From contig NZ_VIGW01000012.1 of the NCBI RefSeq assembly GCF_007858435.1, positions 1 through 64,000 on the forward strand: a stretch of 64,000 bases of DNA, given 5' to 3'. The notes under the pieces were generated by a model that worked only from the letters and a program-made list of their open reading frames with translations, had not been told where the DNA came from and did not search any database. A program made the position numbers and the translations under genes. Origin of the DNA: Tsukamurella asaccharolytica (GTDB taxonomy: Bacteria > Actinomycetota > Actinomycetes > Mycobacteriales > Mycobacteriaceae). Of this stretch, positions 28,066-36,979 are shown piece by piece; position 1 is the stretch's first letter; each line of letters begins with the position of its first letter.

Positions 28066-29436
28066 TCAGGCACGTACGATCGCCAAGATCCGCTCGGTCA
28101 ATGCGCCTACCTCGTCCGCAGTCGCGGCCTCGACGTTCAGCCGGAGCAGCGGCTCGGTGTTGGAAGCGCGCAGGTTGAACCAGGCGCCCGATGCCAACTG
28201 TACCGTCACCCCGTCCAGTTCATCGGTGCTCTGGATTTCGTCTGCGAAAGCATCGAGTACGGCGCGGGTGCGCTCGCCCTGGTCCGCCACCGTCGAGTTG
28301 ATCTCGCCCGACGCGGCGTACCGCTCGTACCCGCGCATCAGCTCGGAGAGGGGCTTGCTCTGCTCACCCAGCGCGGCCAGCACGTGCATCGCGGCCAGCA
28401 TGCCGGAGTCGGCACCCCAGAACTCGCGGAAGTAGTAGTGGGCCGAGTGCTCACCGCCGAAGACGGCGCCGGTCTCGGCCATCTGCGCCTTGATGAAGGA
28501 GTGGCCGACGCGGGTACGGACGGGGGTGCCGCCGTTCTCGACGATGATCTCGGGCACCGCCTTGGACGTGATCAGGTTGTGGATCACGGTGGCTCCCGGG
28601 TTCTTCGCGAGCTCGCGCTCGGCGACCAACGCCGTCACCGCGGAGGGGGAGACGGGCTCGCCCTTCTCGTCGACGACGAAGCAGCGGTCCGCGTCGCCGT
28701 CGAAGGCGAGGCCCACGTCGGCGCCCTGCTCGACGACGAACTTCTGCAGGTCGACCAGGTTCTTCGGGTCGAGCGGGTTGGCCTCGTGGTTCGGGAAGTT
28801 GCCGTCCAGCTCGAAGAACAGCGGCCGCACGTCGAGCGCCTCGACGGGGCCGAGGACCGAGGGCACGGTGAAGCCGCCCATGCCGTTGCCGGCGTCCACC
28901 GCCACCCGCAGCGGGCGCGAGCCCGACAGGTCGACGAGCCCCCGGAGGTACTCGCCGTACTCGTCGAGCACGTCCCGCTCGGACACCCGGCCGGGGGCAC
29001 CGTCGTACGACGGGACGCCCTCGGCCACCTGCACCGTGATCTGCTGCAGGCCGCTCTCCTGCCCGACCGGCTTGGCGCCGGCGCGGCAGAGCTTGATGCC
29101 GTTGTAGGCGGCCGGGTTGTGCGACGCCGTGAACATGGCGCCCGGGCGGTCGAGGAGTCCGGAGGCGAAGTACAGCTCGTCGGTGGAGGCGAGGCCGATG
29201 AGGGTGACGTTCACGCCCTGCGCGGTCACCCCCTCGGCGAAGGCCGCGGACAGCGAGGGCGAGGAGTCGCGCATGTCGTGGCCGACGACCGCGTCGGTGG
29301 CGCCCTCACCGCGGATGAGCGCACCGAACGCGGCGCCCACGTCGCGGACGAAGTCCTCGTCGATCTGCTCCCCGACCAGGCCGCGCACGTCGTACGCCTT
29401 GATGACAGCCTGCACCGACTCCAGCGCTCGAACCAC
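28066..29436 (-). CDS. manB: Phosphomannomutase/phosphoglucomutase
   Basis: 456-residue alpha-D-phosphohexomutase converting mannose-6-phosphate to mannose-1-phosphate (and probably the glucose equivalents). The active-site phosphoserine loop is AMFTASHNPAAYNG, the Mg2+ loop is FDGDADRC, the sugar-binding GGEHSAHYYF follows, and the C-terminal phosphate-binding loop reads RASNTEPLLRLN. It opens IKAYDVRGLVGEQ, the family's N-terminus. The GTG at 29436 is chosen because AGGAGGT lies 8 bases upstream. Co-oriented with TobH and manA, forming the GDP-mannose supply cluster (Rv3257c-Rv3255c order). Confidence 0.96.
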   Translation of the reverse strand: MVRALESVQAVIKAYDVRGLVGEQIDEDFVRDVGAAFGALIRGEGATDAVVGHDMRDSSPSLSAAFAEGVTAQGVNVTLIGLASTDELYFASGLLDRPGAMFTASHNPAAYNGIKLCRAGAKPVGQESGLQQITVQVAEGVPSYDGAPGRVSERDVLDEYGEYLRGLVDLSGSRPLRVAVDAGNGMGGFTVPSVLGPVEALDVRPLFFELDGNFPNHEANPLDPKNLVDLQKFVVEQGADVGLAFDGDADRCFVVDEKGEPVSPSAVTALVAERELAKNPGATVIHNLITSKAVPEIIVENGGTPVRTRVGHSFIKAQMAETGAVFGGEHSAHYYFREFWGADSGMLAAMHVLAALGEQSKPLSELMRGYERYAASGEINSTVADQGERTRAVLDAFADEIQSTDELDGVTVQLASGAWFNLRASNTEPLLRLNVEAATADEVGALTERILAIVRA

Positions 29437-29561
29437 GCTCGACGACCTCCTGTGAACGGCAGACACGGACCGGCGGGCCCGTGCGGGAGCCCCAACACTA
29501 GCGGCAAACGGGGCGTGGACCGGCATCCGGCGCGGGGGCATGACGGCTTCTCGGGCGACTC

Positions 29562-30047
29562 TCAGTCGACCGGGTCGGGCAGCACCCGCAGGTGGCCGCG
29601 GCGACCGGGCCGGGCGGCGTGCTTGGGTGCCGATCCGCCGGACTGAGCGGAAGGCGTGGCGCCGGGGCCGCCGAGACCGTCGTGGACCGGGCGCATCGCG
29701 CCGATCGGCGGCAGGGAGCGCAGGGGCGCATCGGCGGGCTCGGACGTGTGGCGCCCCTGCTCGCGGACCGCGCGCTCGTGGACGGTGTCGGCGAGTGCGG
29801 TGAGGTCGTCGTCGAGGGCGGCGTTGCCGACGGAGGCGGCGCTGTACGCCGGCAGGTTGCGGAGCATCTCCCAGCCGCGCGGCGCGGTCATGCGGGTGGC
29901 GTGGAACTCGCAGAGGTCCCAGGAGTGGGGCTCGCTCGTGGTTCCCAGGGGACCCAGCACCGCGATCGACTGGCGGTAGTCGAACGTCAGCGTCGCCACG
30001 GCGTAGTTCCTGCAGCCGGGACGGCAGCACTGACGGACGGAGTTCAC
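29562..30047 (-). CDS. DUF3499 protein, small Cys-rich actinobacterial protein (Rv3258c-like)
   Basis: 161 residues. A possible metal site is formed by Cys8-x3-Cys12 in CCRPGCRNYA and Cys46-x2-His49 in DLCEFH; the intervening TLTFDYRQSIAVLGPL is the conserved core of DUF3499. The C-terminal half is low-complexity (Gly/Pro/Ala/Arg-rich) and poorly conserved. The GTG at 30047 lies 7 bases after TAACCT, a leaderless arrangement, and has no ribosome-binding site. Function unknown; always found near manB and whiB2 in mycolata. Confidence 0.82.
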   Translation of the reverse strand: MNSVRQCCRPGCRNYAVATLTFDYRQSIAVLGPLGTTSEPHSWDLCEFHATRMTAPRGWEMLRNLPAYSAASVGNAALDDDLTALADTVHERAVREQGRHTSEPADAPLRSLPPIGAMRPVHDGLGGPGATPSAQSGGSAPKHAARPGRRGHLRVLPDPVD

Positions 30048-30148
30048 AGCAAGAAGGTTAACCCCTGGTTCGGGTGGCGTGCCCCCGACACACCGGACGG
30101 CGCCGTGCGACGGCCGCGCGGGGCGGTTCCGCCTAGACTGAGAGCACG

Positions 30149-30649
30149 ATGAGAAGCAGGAGACGGACGCCCGAGGGCGGCGCGCAGATGCGGCGGCGCG
30201 TGGCGCGGGACCGCCGTGGCCACGGGATGCGCGGCCCGCTGGTGCCCCGCGACCTCCCGGCGCACCGGACGCGGTCACAGGACTTCGACGAGGCGGTACT
30301 CGACGCGTTCGCGGAGATCGACTCGCTGTGGCACGACAAGCTGAGCGACCTGGACATCGCCGTCGACGACGTGCCGGGGATCCTGCCGCACGATCCGGAC
30401 GCGGTGTCGTGGCCCGTCGAAGTGGAGGCCGACGGCCCTATTCCGTTGGCGCGCATGGTGCCCGTGGGGATCGACCGGCGCGGCAATCGCACGCGCGCGC
30501 GACTGATCCTGTTCCGCCGGCCGCTGCAACGTCGCGCGAAGACGGAGGCGGATCTGCTCGATGAGATCCTCGCGATCCTGGTCCACCAGATCAGCGACTA
30601 TCTCGGCGTGACCGAGGAGACCCTGATCGCCGGCCCGGACGCGCTCTGA
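30149..30649 (+). CDS. Zincin-like metallopeptidase-fold protein with degenerate active site (Rv3259-like)
   Basis: 166 residues. After an Arg-rich N-terminus the protein has the small zincin (MPN/DUF1025) layout: DFDEAVLDAFAEIDSLWHDK, a middle beta region with RARLILFRRPLQ, and the active-site helix. That helix should read H-E-x-x-H-x-x-G, but here it is ILVHQISDYLGVTEETL: the catalytic Glu is Gln and the second His is Asp. So a peptidase function is unlikely. ATG 30149 lies 9 bases after TAGACT, again a leaderless pattern. Divergent from DUF3499 and convergent with whiB2. Confidence 0.8.
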   Translation: MRSRRRTPEGGAQMRRRVARDRRGHGMRGPLVPRDLPAHRTRSQDFDEAVLDAFAEIDSLWHDKLSDLDIAVDDVPGILPHDPDAVSWPVEVEADGPIPLARMVPVGIDRRGNRTRARLILFRRPLQRRAKTEADLLDEILAILVHQISDYLGVTEETLIAGPDAL

Positions 30650-30709
30650 ACACGGACGGATCCGTCGTGCGCGTCGCTGCGCGAACAGCGGGCACAACGC
30701 GAGGAACGA

Positions 30710-31036
30710 TCAGACGATGCCGCGCTTGAGCTTGCGGCGCTCGCGCTCGGACAGACCGCCCCAGATGCCGAAACGCTCGTCCTTCTGGAGGGCGTACTCG
30801 AGGCACTCGTTGCGCACCTCGCAGCCCAGGCAGATGCGCTTGGCCTCGCGGGTGGAGCCGCCCTTTTCGGGGAAGAACGCCTCGGGGTCCGTCTGCGAGC
30901 ACAGCGCGCGGTCCTGCCACTGATCCTCGACGGCCTCGTAGAGTTCCTCGAATCCCGCGGGCACGACACTCAGGTGCGCGCGGCTGGACCCACCGGAGAA
31001 GCTTCCGAACGGTTCACGATGAGCGTCGATCGTCAT
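30710..31036 (-). CDS. whiB2: WhiB2 iron-sulfur transcription factor
   Basis: 108 residues. The four cluster-binding cysteines are at 46, 69, 72 and 78 (C-x22-C-x2-C-x5-C), followed by the WhiB-specific GIWGGLSERER turn and basic tail RRKLKRGIV. WhiB2 (WhmD) binds a [4Fe-4S] cluster and the housekeeping sigma factor and is needed for septation and cell division in mycobacteria. The neighbourhood (DUF3499, zincin-like, fbiA) identifies it as WhiB2 and not another paralogue. ATG 31036 is preceded by GAGGGAGG. An excellent promoter lies about 100 bases upstream. Confidence 0.93.
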   Translation of the reverse strand: MTIDAHREPFGSFSGGSSRAHLSVVPAGFEELYEAVEDQWQDRALCSQTDPEAFFPEKGGSTREAKRICLGCEVRNECLEYALQKDERFGIWGGLSERERRKLKRGIV

Positions 31037-31134
31037 CGGCCCGCCTCCCTCGTTGCTTTCGTGGTGTTCGATGGTCTTTCGGTCTGCATGCCCCGCGCCG
31101 ACCCAAGATCGCGGCACTGAATGACACGGTTGTG

Positions 31135-31163
31135 ATTACACACGTGCAAAGCTGCCACGTCAA
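31135..31163 (-). promoter_or_regulatory. Promoter of whiB2, with overlapping palindrome
   Basis: On the minus strand TTGACG (31163-31158), a 17-base spacer and TGTAAT (31140-31135) form one of the best promoters in the window. It gives a leader of about 90 bases. The palindrome TGTGATTACACA (31131-31142) covers the -10 box and may be a regulator site. The remaining ~220 bases up to fbiA hold no gene; TGTGA-N6-TCATA at 31231-31246 is a weaker CRP-like motif. Confidence 0.65.
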
Positions 31164-31372
31164 GCTGAACCGGGAAATCAGCCAATACCACCTGGATGCC
31201 CGAATGCGAGCCCTCGACACGTGGTTGAGATGTGATCCGCGTCATATTTCACACGCCCCCGCCGACGCGCCACCGAGGCGCGCCGCGCCCTCGATCATGC
31301 CAGGACGATCGGTGTTCGCGCGACCTTCTCAGCGGCCGATACCCGTCGCGAGGGCGCTCGCCCCGCGCGCAT

Positions 31373-31378
31373 TACCCT
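31373..31378 (+). promoter_or_regulatory. -10 box of fbiA, leaderless arrangement
   Basis: TACCCT (31373-31378) is 7 bases before the GTG at 31386, with no ribosome-binding site in between. Confidence 0.5.
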
Positions 31379-31385
31379 CGAAACC

Positions 31386-32411
31386 GTGAAGGTGACGGTG
31401 CTGGTGGGCGGTGTCGGCGGTGCGCGGTTCCTCGAGGGCGCACGGGAGCGTTTCGGGGTGACGCCGTTCCCGGACAGGGACGACCACCCGTCCGACGGCG
31501 CCGTCGGCGACGCCGTGACCGCGGTGGTGAACGTGGGCGACGACGCGTGGATGCACGGCGTGCGGATCTGCCCCGACCTGGACACCTGCATGTACACCCT
31601 CGGCGGGGGCATCGACACCCAGCGGGGGTGGGGGCACCGCGACGAGACCTGGCACGCCAAGGAGGAGCTCGCGAAGTACGGCGCCGATCCCGACTGGTTC
31701 GGCCTCGGCGATCGCGACCTCGCGACCCACCTGATCCGCACGCAGATGCTCTCGTCCGGATACCCGCTCACCGACGTCACCGCGGCGCTGTGCAACCGCT
31801 GGCAGCCGGGGGTGCGGCTGCTGCCCGCGACCGACGGCCGGCACGAGACGCACGTCGTGGTCGCGGACCCCGAGTCCACCGACGGAGCGAAGAAGGCCAT
31901 CCACTTCCAGGAGTGGTGGGTGCGGTACCGCGCCGACATCGAGACCTTCGGCTTCGCCCAGGTCGGCGGCGCGGACGGTGCCGGCTCCGGCAAGGCGCAG
32001 GCGTCGCGGGCCGCGATCGCCGCCATCGAGGAGGCCGACGTGGTCTTCCTCGCCCCGTCGAACCCGGTGGTCTCCATCGGCGCGATCCTGTCGGTGGGCG
32101 GGATCCGCGCGGCGCTGCGCACGACGAAGGCCCGGGTCGTCGGCATCTCCCCCGTGATCGGCGGAGCACCGCTGCGCGGCATGGCGGACCGCTGCCTGGA
32201 GGTGCTCGGCATCGAGACCAGCGCGCAGGCGATCGGCGCGCACTTCGGCGCCCGCAGCGGCAACGGCATCCTCGACGGCTGGCTCGTCGCGGAGGAGGAC
32301 GCGGGCGTCGCGATCGACGGCCTAGCCGTCGCCGCGGTGCCGCTGCTCATGAGCTCGCCGCGGGCCACCGCGGCGATGATCGACGCGGCCCTCGAGCTGG
32401 TGGGCCTGTGA
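31386..32411 (+). CDS. fbiA: F420 biosynthesis: phospholactate/phosphoenolpyruvate transferase FbiA (CofD)
   Basis: 341-residue enzyme joining the activated three-carbon unit (enolpyruvyl-diphospho-guanosine in mycobacteria) to FO, giving dehydro-F420-0. The N-terminus [17 protein letters not shown] is the family's nucleotide-binding loop. [25 protein letters not shown] appears in shortened form as [11 protein letters not shown] and [15 protein letters not shown], both invariant in CofD. Further typical pieces are [13 protein letters not shown] and the end [16 protein letters not shown] start at 31386. The stop overlaps fbiB by GTGA. Confidence 0.96.
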   Translation: MKVTVLVGGVGGARFLEGARERFGVTPFPDRDDHPSDGAVGDAVTAVVNVGDDAWMHGVRICPDLDTCMYTLGGGIDTQRGWGHRDETWHAKEELAKYGADPDWFGLGDRDLATHLIRTQMLSSGYPLTDVTAALCNRWQPGVRLLPATDGRHETHVVVADPESTDGAKKAIHFQEWWVRYRADIETFGFAQVGGADGAGSGKAQASRAAIAAIEEADVVFLAPSNPVVSIGAILSVGGIRAALRTTKARVVGISPVIGGAPLRGMADRCLEVLGIETSAQAIGAHFGARSGNGILDGWLVAEEDAGVAIDGLAVAAVPLLMSSPRATAAMIDAALELVGL

Positions 32412-33829
32412 GTACGCCGGCGCACGGCGACGCGGACGATCCCGGCATCGTCGGCCCGGAGCGGTCCGCGCCGCGCCCCGACCGCGACCACGGCGCCGCG
32501 TCGCTCGAGATCCTCCCCGTGGTCGGCGTCCCCGAGGTGTTGCCGGGCGACGACGTGGCCGCGCTCCTCGCCGCCGCCGCACCCTGGCTCGCGGACGGCG
32601 ACGTCGTCGTCATCACCTCGAAGGTCTTCTCCAAGGCGGAGGGCCGGGTGCTCGACGCACCGACGGACCCCGAGGAGCGGGACGCCTTCCGACGCCGGCT
32701 CATCGCCGAGGAGTCGGTGCGCGTGCTGGCGACCAAGGGCCGCACCTGGATCACCGAGAATCCCCTGGGCATCGTGCAGGCCGCGTCCGGCGTGGACGCG
32801 TCGAACGTCGCCTCGGACACCGTCGCCCTGCTGCCCCGGGATCCCGACGGCAGCGCCGCCGCCGTGCGCTCCGGGCTGCGCGAGCGCCTCGGCGTGGACG
32901 TCGCGGTGCTGGTCACCGACACCATGGGCCGCGCGTGGCGGAACGGTCAGACGGACGCGGCGATCGGCGCCGCCGGCATGCAGGTGCTGCACGGCTACGC
33001 GGGCGCGGTCGACGCCTACGGCAACGACCTGGTGGTCACCGAGATCGCCGTCGCCGATGAACTCGCCGCCGCCGCCGACCTGGTGAAGGGCAAGCTGGGC
33101 GGTGTTCCCGCCGCGGTGGTGCGCGGCTTCACCGTGCGCGCGCCCGAGGCGGGGTCGCCGCTCGCGACGGCCCGCGGCCTGGTGCGCCCGGGCGAGGACG
33201 ACCTGTTCCACACCGGTGTCGAGCTCGCCCGCCGGCAGGCGCTCCTCGTGCGGCGATCGGTGCGCGCCTTCGCCGACGAGCCGGTGCCCGCCGACGACGT
33301 CCGTGACGCCGTCGCGGAGGCCCTGACGGCCCCAGCACCGCACCACACGCACCCCGTGCGGTTCGTGTGGGTCCGGGACGCGGAGCGGCGTACGGCATTG
33401 CTGGACGCCATGAAGGAGCAGTGGGCGCAGGACCTCTCCGGCGACGGGCGCACGCCCGAGTCCATCGCCAAGCGGGTGCGCCGCGGCCAACTGCTCTACG
33501 ACGCCCCCGAGCTGATCCTCCCGTTCATGGTCCCCGACGGCGCCCACGACTACCCGGACGCCCGGCGGACCGCCGCCGAGGAGACGATGTTCACCGTGGC
33601 CGTCGGGGCAGCGGTGCAGTCGCTGCTGGTGGCGCTGGCCGTGCGCGGGATCGGCAGTTGCTGGGTGGGATCGACGATCTTCGCGGCCGAGAACGTGCGC
33701 GAGGCGCTGGGCCTCCCCGACGACTACCGCCCCGCGGGCGCGATCGCCGTCGGCTACCCGGCGGACCCGGGCGCGCTGTCCGCACCCCGGCCACCGCTCC
33801 CGCCGGGCGACATGCTGATCGAAAGGTAG
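32408..33829 (+). CDS. fbiB: F420 biosynthesis: bifunctional gamma-glutamyl ligase / dehydro-F420-0 reductase FbiB
   Basis: 473 residues with two domains. Residues ~35-265 are a CofE-like ligase that adds gamma-linked glutamates to F420-0 ([38 protein letters not shown]). Residues ~275-473 are an FMN-dependent nitroreductase-like domain ([31 protein letters not shown]) that reduces the dehydro intermediate. This fusion is the actinobacterial form. The first ~30 residues (Asp/Arg-rich) are probably disordered. GTG start overlaps the fbiA stop. Confidence 0.96.
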   Translation: MSTPAHGDADDPGIVGPERSAPRPDRDHGAASLEILPVVGVPEVLPGDDVAALLAAAAPWLADGDVVVITSKVFSKAEGRVLDAPTDPEERDAFRRRLIAEESVRVLATKGRTWITENPLGIVQAASGVDASNVASDTVALLPRDPDGSAAAVRSGLRERLGVDVAVLVTDTMGRAWRNGQTDAAIGAAGMQVLHGYAGAVDAYGNDLVVTEIAVADELAAAADLVKGKLGGVPAAVVRGFTVRAPEAGSPLATARGLVRPGEDDLFHTGVELARRQALLVRRSVRAFADEPVPADDVRDAVAEALTAPAPHHTHPVRFVWVRDAERRTALLDAMKEQWAQDLSGDGRTPESIAKRVRRGQLLYDAPELILPFMVPDGAHDYPDARRTAAEETMFTVAVGAAVQSLLVALAVRGIGSCWVGSTIFAAENVREALGLPDDYRPAGAIAVGYPADPGALSAPRPPLPPGDMLIER

Positions 33830-33836
33830 CCCGCGC

Positions 33837-34394
33837 ATGACTTTCTCCTCCCTGCACGCCTCCGCCGTCGACGTGCTCGCGCGGTTCGACGCCCGCACCG
33901 ACGCCGACGACGCCCTGCGCCACACCGTGCTCGCCTTCCTCGACGCCCAACCCGACGCCTGCGCCCGCTCCAACGTGCCGGGCCACATCACGGCGTCGGT
34001 GGTGATCCTCAACGAAGCCCGCACCCACGTGGTCCTCACCCACCACCCGCGGGTCGGCGAGTGGCTGCAGCTGGGCGGGCACTGCGAGGGCACCGATGCG
34101 ACGGTGGCCGCCGCCGCGCTCCGCGAAGGGCACGAGGAGTCCGGGCTGGCCGACCTCGTCCTCGACGCGGACCTGCTCACGCTGCATACGCACCCCATCC
34201 GGTGCTCCCTCGGCGTCGCGACGCGCCACCTGGACCTCCGCTTCCGCGCCTTCGCCGTGGGCGCCGGCACGCCGGAGCTCGCGATCAGCGACGAGTCGAA
34301 CGACCTCCGCTGGTGGCCCGTCGACGCGCTCCCCGAGTCCGCCGAGCACACCACCGTGGCCCACCAGGTGCGCGCCGCCCTCGCCCGGGATTGA
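33837..34394 (+). CDS. Nudix hydrolase, downstream of fbiB
   Basis: 185 residues. The Nudix box spans about residues 80-104 (GGHCEGTDATVAAAALREGH then EESGL), with Arg96-Glu97 and Glu100-Glu101 as the metal-binding core. The start of the box (GGHCEGTD) follows the GGH-type subfamily and not the strict GX5E spacing. The enzyme would hydrolyse a nucleoside-diphosphate-linked substrate. It starts 7 bases after fbiB and must be co-transcribed, so a role around the guanylylated F420 precursor is a possibility, though unproven. Confidence 0.88.
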   Translation: MTFSSLHASAVDVLARFDARTDADDALRHTVLAFLDAQPDACARSNVPGHITASVVILNEARTHVVLTHHPRVGEWLQLGGHCEGTDATVAAAALREGHEESGLADLVLDADLLTLHTHPIRCSLGVATRHLDLRFRAFAVGAGTPELAISDESNDLRWWPVDALPESAEHTTVAHQVRAALARD

Positions 34395-34437
34395 TCCTCG
34401 CCCCTGCCCATCCACGACGGCCGCGCCCCACGGCCCA

Positions 34438-35901
34438 TCACGACGCCTCTCCGATCCGTGCGGCCCGCAACCTCGCGAGCGCCTCGTCTCTCCGCTCGCG
34501 CCATCGACGCAGGGCCTCCTCGTAGAGCTCGTCGGGGTGGTGGGCGTGGTTCACCCGAGCGGGCCCGTCACCACGCCGCCAGACGGTGCGCCCCGCGTAC
34601 CGGCTCCCCGGAGGCGCGGCGATCGTCTCCCAACCCGCCTCCGCGCCCGGCGGTCCGACACTGTGGTGGTCGCCGCTGCAGGCGAGCGTGAGGTTGTCGA
34701 TGTCGGTGGCTCCGCCGCCTGCCCATTCGTCGCGGTGGTGCACCTCGCAGTAGGCCGGAGCGCTGTCGCATCCCGGTGCGGTGCAACCTCGTTCGGCGCC
34801 GACCAGAGCAAGCCGCTGGTCCGCCGTTGCGAGCCGCCGGGATCGTCCGAGCCACAGGGGCCGCGAGTGCGCGTCCAACAGGAGGACGTAGTACGGGTGC
34901 GTTCGCAGGATCTCCACGGCGTCCGCCACGGAGACCGACCCGCCCGTCGCGGTCGTCGCGACCCCGACCTCTGCCTCGACCTGCTCCAGGGTCATCGTCA
35001 CGATCGGGACAGCAGGGAGACCGCGGTGCGCGCCCGTGAGTCCCGCATCCAGCACGCTCGCGAGGGCAGTGCACAGCGCGTCGTGCCGCCGCTGCGACGC
35101 CGATCGGTCGTCCCGTTCGGCCGCCGCGGCCATCGCTGCGGCGTCACCGCCCTCACCCAGGAGCCGATCGTCGCCGTCCGCCGGGTTGTTGATTCCGGGG
35201 CGCGCCCACTTCGCGAAGACCGCGTCGAGCATGGCGCGCACGGGCGCGGTGACGACGCCGCCGATCTCGCTGGTGAGGTCGTCCGCGTTCTGCGGTCCGA
35301 GGTCGATGCCGCGCTGGGCGCGGGCCCGGCGATCGTCGGGCTCCTCGCCCTGCGCGTCGAGCAGGGACATGGCGTACCGCCCGGCCGCCCACAGCGCGTG
35401 CGGCTGCTCATCGAGCGCGGCGTCCGCGAGGATCGACTCCATCAGCGACAGCACCTCGGCGTCGGCACCCGCGCGCGCCGCCTTCGAGAGCACCTTCTCG
35501 ATCTCGGCCAGCTGCCCCTCGGACACCGCGCCCGCACGCTGATGCTCGGCGAGCAGCGGGTACCGCGGCTCGCTGACGGCGCCGCTGAGCTGCTGCCGCG
35601 CCGCCCGGTTCTGCACACCACGCACCCGCGCCGCCGCCTCGCCGCCGGTGAGCCGGTAGCGACGCTGGAGCAGCACCTTGAGGTTGGCGTATCCGCACCG
35701 CCCCGGCACTCCCGCGGCGTTCGCCGCCGCGGCGACCGCGACCTGCACCGCGGAGAGCCTCCGCGCGACGGTCTCGATCCGCCCCAACGCGTCGGTCAGC
35801 TCCGCCGGCCCGAGCCGCGCCGGGTCCTCGGCGAGCACGCGTGCGACCGCGTGTTCGAGTTCCCCCACCGCCTCGCCGTACCCGCCAATAGTGCTGTTCA
35901 T
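34438..35901 (-). CDS. DUF222 / HNH endonuclease-domain protein (13E12 repeat family)
   Basis: 487 residues. The N-terminal ~300 residues are the DUF222 helical domain (e.g. ARRLSAVQVAVAAAANAAG). The C-terminal HNH nuclease module contains CTAPGCDSAPAYCEVHHRDE followed by WAGGGATDIDNLTLAC and the final GDHHSVG, giving the two zinc-like Cys positions and the H-H ... N ... H metal finger. This family occurs in many copies per genome in mycolata and may be mobile or a recombination substrate; the true role is unknown. ATG 35901 is preceded by GAGGTG. It lies at the junction between two conserved gene blocks. Confidence 0.9.
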   Translation of the reverse strand: MNSTIGGYGEAVGELEHAVARVLAEDPARLGPAELTDALGRIETVARRLSAVQVAVAAAANAAGVPGRCGYANLKVLLQRRYRLTGGEAAARVRGVQNRAARQQLSGAVSEPRYPLLAEHQRAGAVSEGQLAEIEKVLSKAARAGADAEVLSLMESILADAALDEQPHALWAAGRYAMSLLDAQGEEPDDRRARAQRGIDLGPQNADDLTSEIGGVVTAPVRAMLDAVFAKWARPGINNPADGDDRLLGEGGDAAAMAAAAERDDRSASQRRHDALCTALASVLDAGLTGAHRGLPAVPIVTMTLEQVEAEVGVATTATGGSVSVADAVEILRTHPYYVLLLDAHSRPLWLGRSRRLATADQRLALVGAERGCTAPGCDSAPAYCEVHHRDEWAGGGATDIDNLTLACSGDHHSVGPPGAEAGWETIAAPPGSRYAGRTVWRRGDGPARVNHAHHPDELYEEALRRWRERRDEALARLRAARIGEAS

Positions 35902-36139
35902 CCATCACTCACCTCCCCAGGTGGACGACTCCCATCCTATCCTCGAAATTCGCTCACAAGGTCACAATCACATAACTTTCGAACATTGATCGAACACGTC
36001 TCGCCACGAACCATCACCCGCGCCTTTTCTGAGAGGTATTGCGTCGACATCTATCGATCCGTACGCTCCGAACAATCCGTCCGGCGCACCGTCGGACTGC
36101 GCGGGCCCGCCCGCGCCGACCACGACGAGGTGGCACACG
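35902..36139. other. Divergent intergenic region between the HNH and hydrolase genes
   Basis: 238 bases, clearly richer in A/T than the flanking genes (for instance around 35945-36010). It must carry the divergent promoters of both neighbours, but no pair of boxes with good spacing stands out. No coding frame is convincing here. Confidence 0.5.
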
Positions 36140-36949
36140 ATGTTGGCGTACGAACGATTCGGATCGGGCGAGCCGCTGGTCCTGGTACACGGGATCGCAC
36201 ACCGCCGTCAGGCCTGGTACCCCGTGGCCGAACGGCTCGCGCAGCACCGCGAGGTCATCCTCCTCGACCTTCCCGGTCACGGCGAGTCCCCCGCGCTCGA
36301 CCTCGCGGGACGGACGGTCCCGGAGGCCCTGCAGCAGCACCTGGAGGAGCTGTTCGACGAGTTGGGGCTGGTCCGGCCGCACATCGCCGGAAACTCCCTG
36401 GGCGGACGCATCGCGCTCGAGGCGGCGGCCAGCGGCATCGTCAGCAGCGCGACAGGACTCTCCCCCGCCGGCTTCTGGCACGACGACAGGGACTTCCTGC
36501 TGATCCGCGCTCACTTCACCGCACTGATCGCCGCGGGCCGGCTGGCGGCACCGCTCGCGCCGCTACTCACGCGCAACGGCATCGGCCGGCGCCTGATGCT
36601 CGCGTCACTGATGACGCACGGCGAGCGCCTCGCCGCCGACCGCGTGCTCGGTGACCTCCGGAACATGGTCGAGGCGCGGCACGCCCTCCGCGACATCATC
36701 GGCGTCGCGTTCCCGTTCGAGGCCGAGATCGCCGCCGACATCCCCGTCACCATCGCGTGGGGCACGCAGGACCGCGTCCTCTTCCCGTACCAGGCCCGGC
36801 GCGCGCGGCGCCTGCTGCCGCAGGCCGAGCACGTCTGGCTTCCCGGCAGCGGTCACGTCCCCATGTCCGACGATGCCGACGCCGTCGTCGACGTCATCCT
36901 GCGCGGCTCCTCGCACGGACTCCTCGCCCGCGCCGACGACGCGGCCTGA
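36140..36949 (+). CDS. Alpha/beta-hydrolase
   Basis: 269 residues with a full catalytic triad: nucleophile Ser86 in GNSLGG, Asp211 in WGTQDRVLFP and His239 in GSGHVPM. The oxyanion loop is LVLVHGIAHRRQAWYP. There is no signal peptide, so it is cytosolic. The cap region (residues ~115-185) is helical. Substrate unknown; the fold covers esterases, C-C hydrolases and haloperoxidases. ATG preceded by GAGGTGG. Divergent from the HNH gene and convergent with glgC. Confidence 0.87.
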   Translation: MLAYERFGSGEPLVLVHGIAHRRQAWYPVAERLAQHREVILLDLPGHGESPALDLAGRTVPEALQQHLEELFDELGLVRPHIAGNSLGGRIALEAAASGIVSSATGLSPAGFWHDDRDFLLIRAHFTALIAAGRLAAPLAPLLTRNGIGRRLMLASLMTHGERLAADRVLGDLRNMVEARHALRDIIGVAFPFEAEIAADIPVTIAWGTQDRVLFPYQARRARRLLPQAEHVWLPGSGHVPMSDDADAVVDVILRGSSHGLLARADDAA

Positions 36950-36979
36950 CGACCGTTCGGAGTCCCCGCCCCGAGCGCC

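Noticed and set aside
34438-35901. HNH/DUF222 gene as evidence of a phage or an intein
   Set aside because: No integrase, terminase, att repeats or host gene interruption nearby; the family is a chromosomal repeat family in mycolata.
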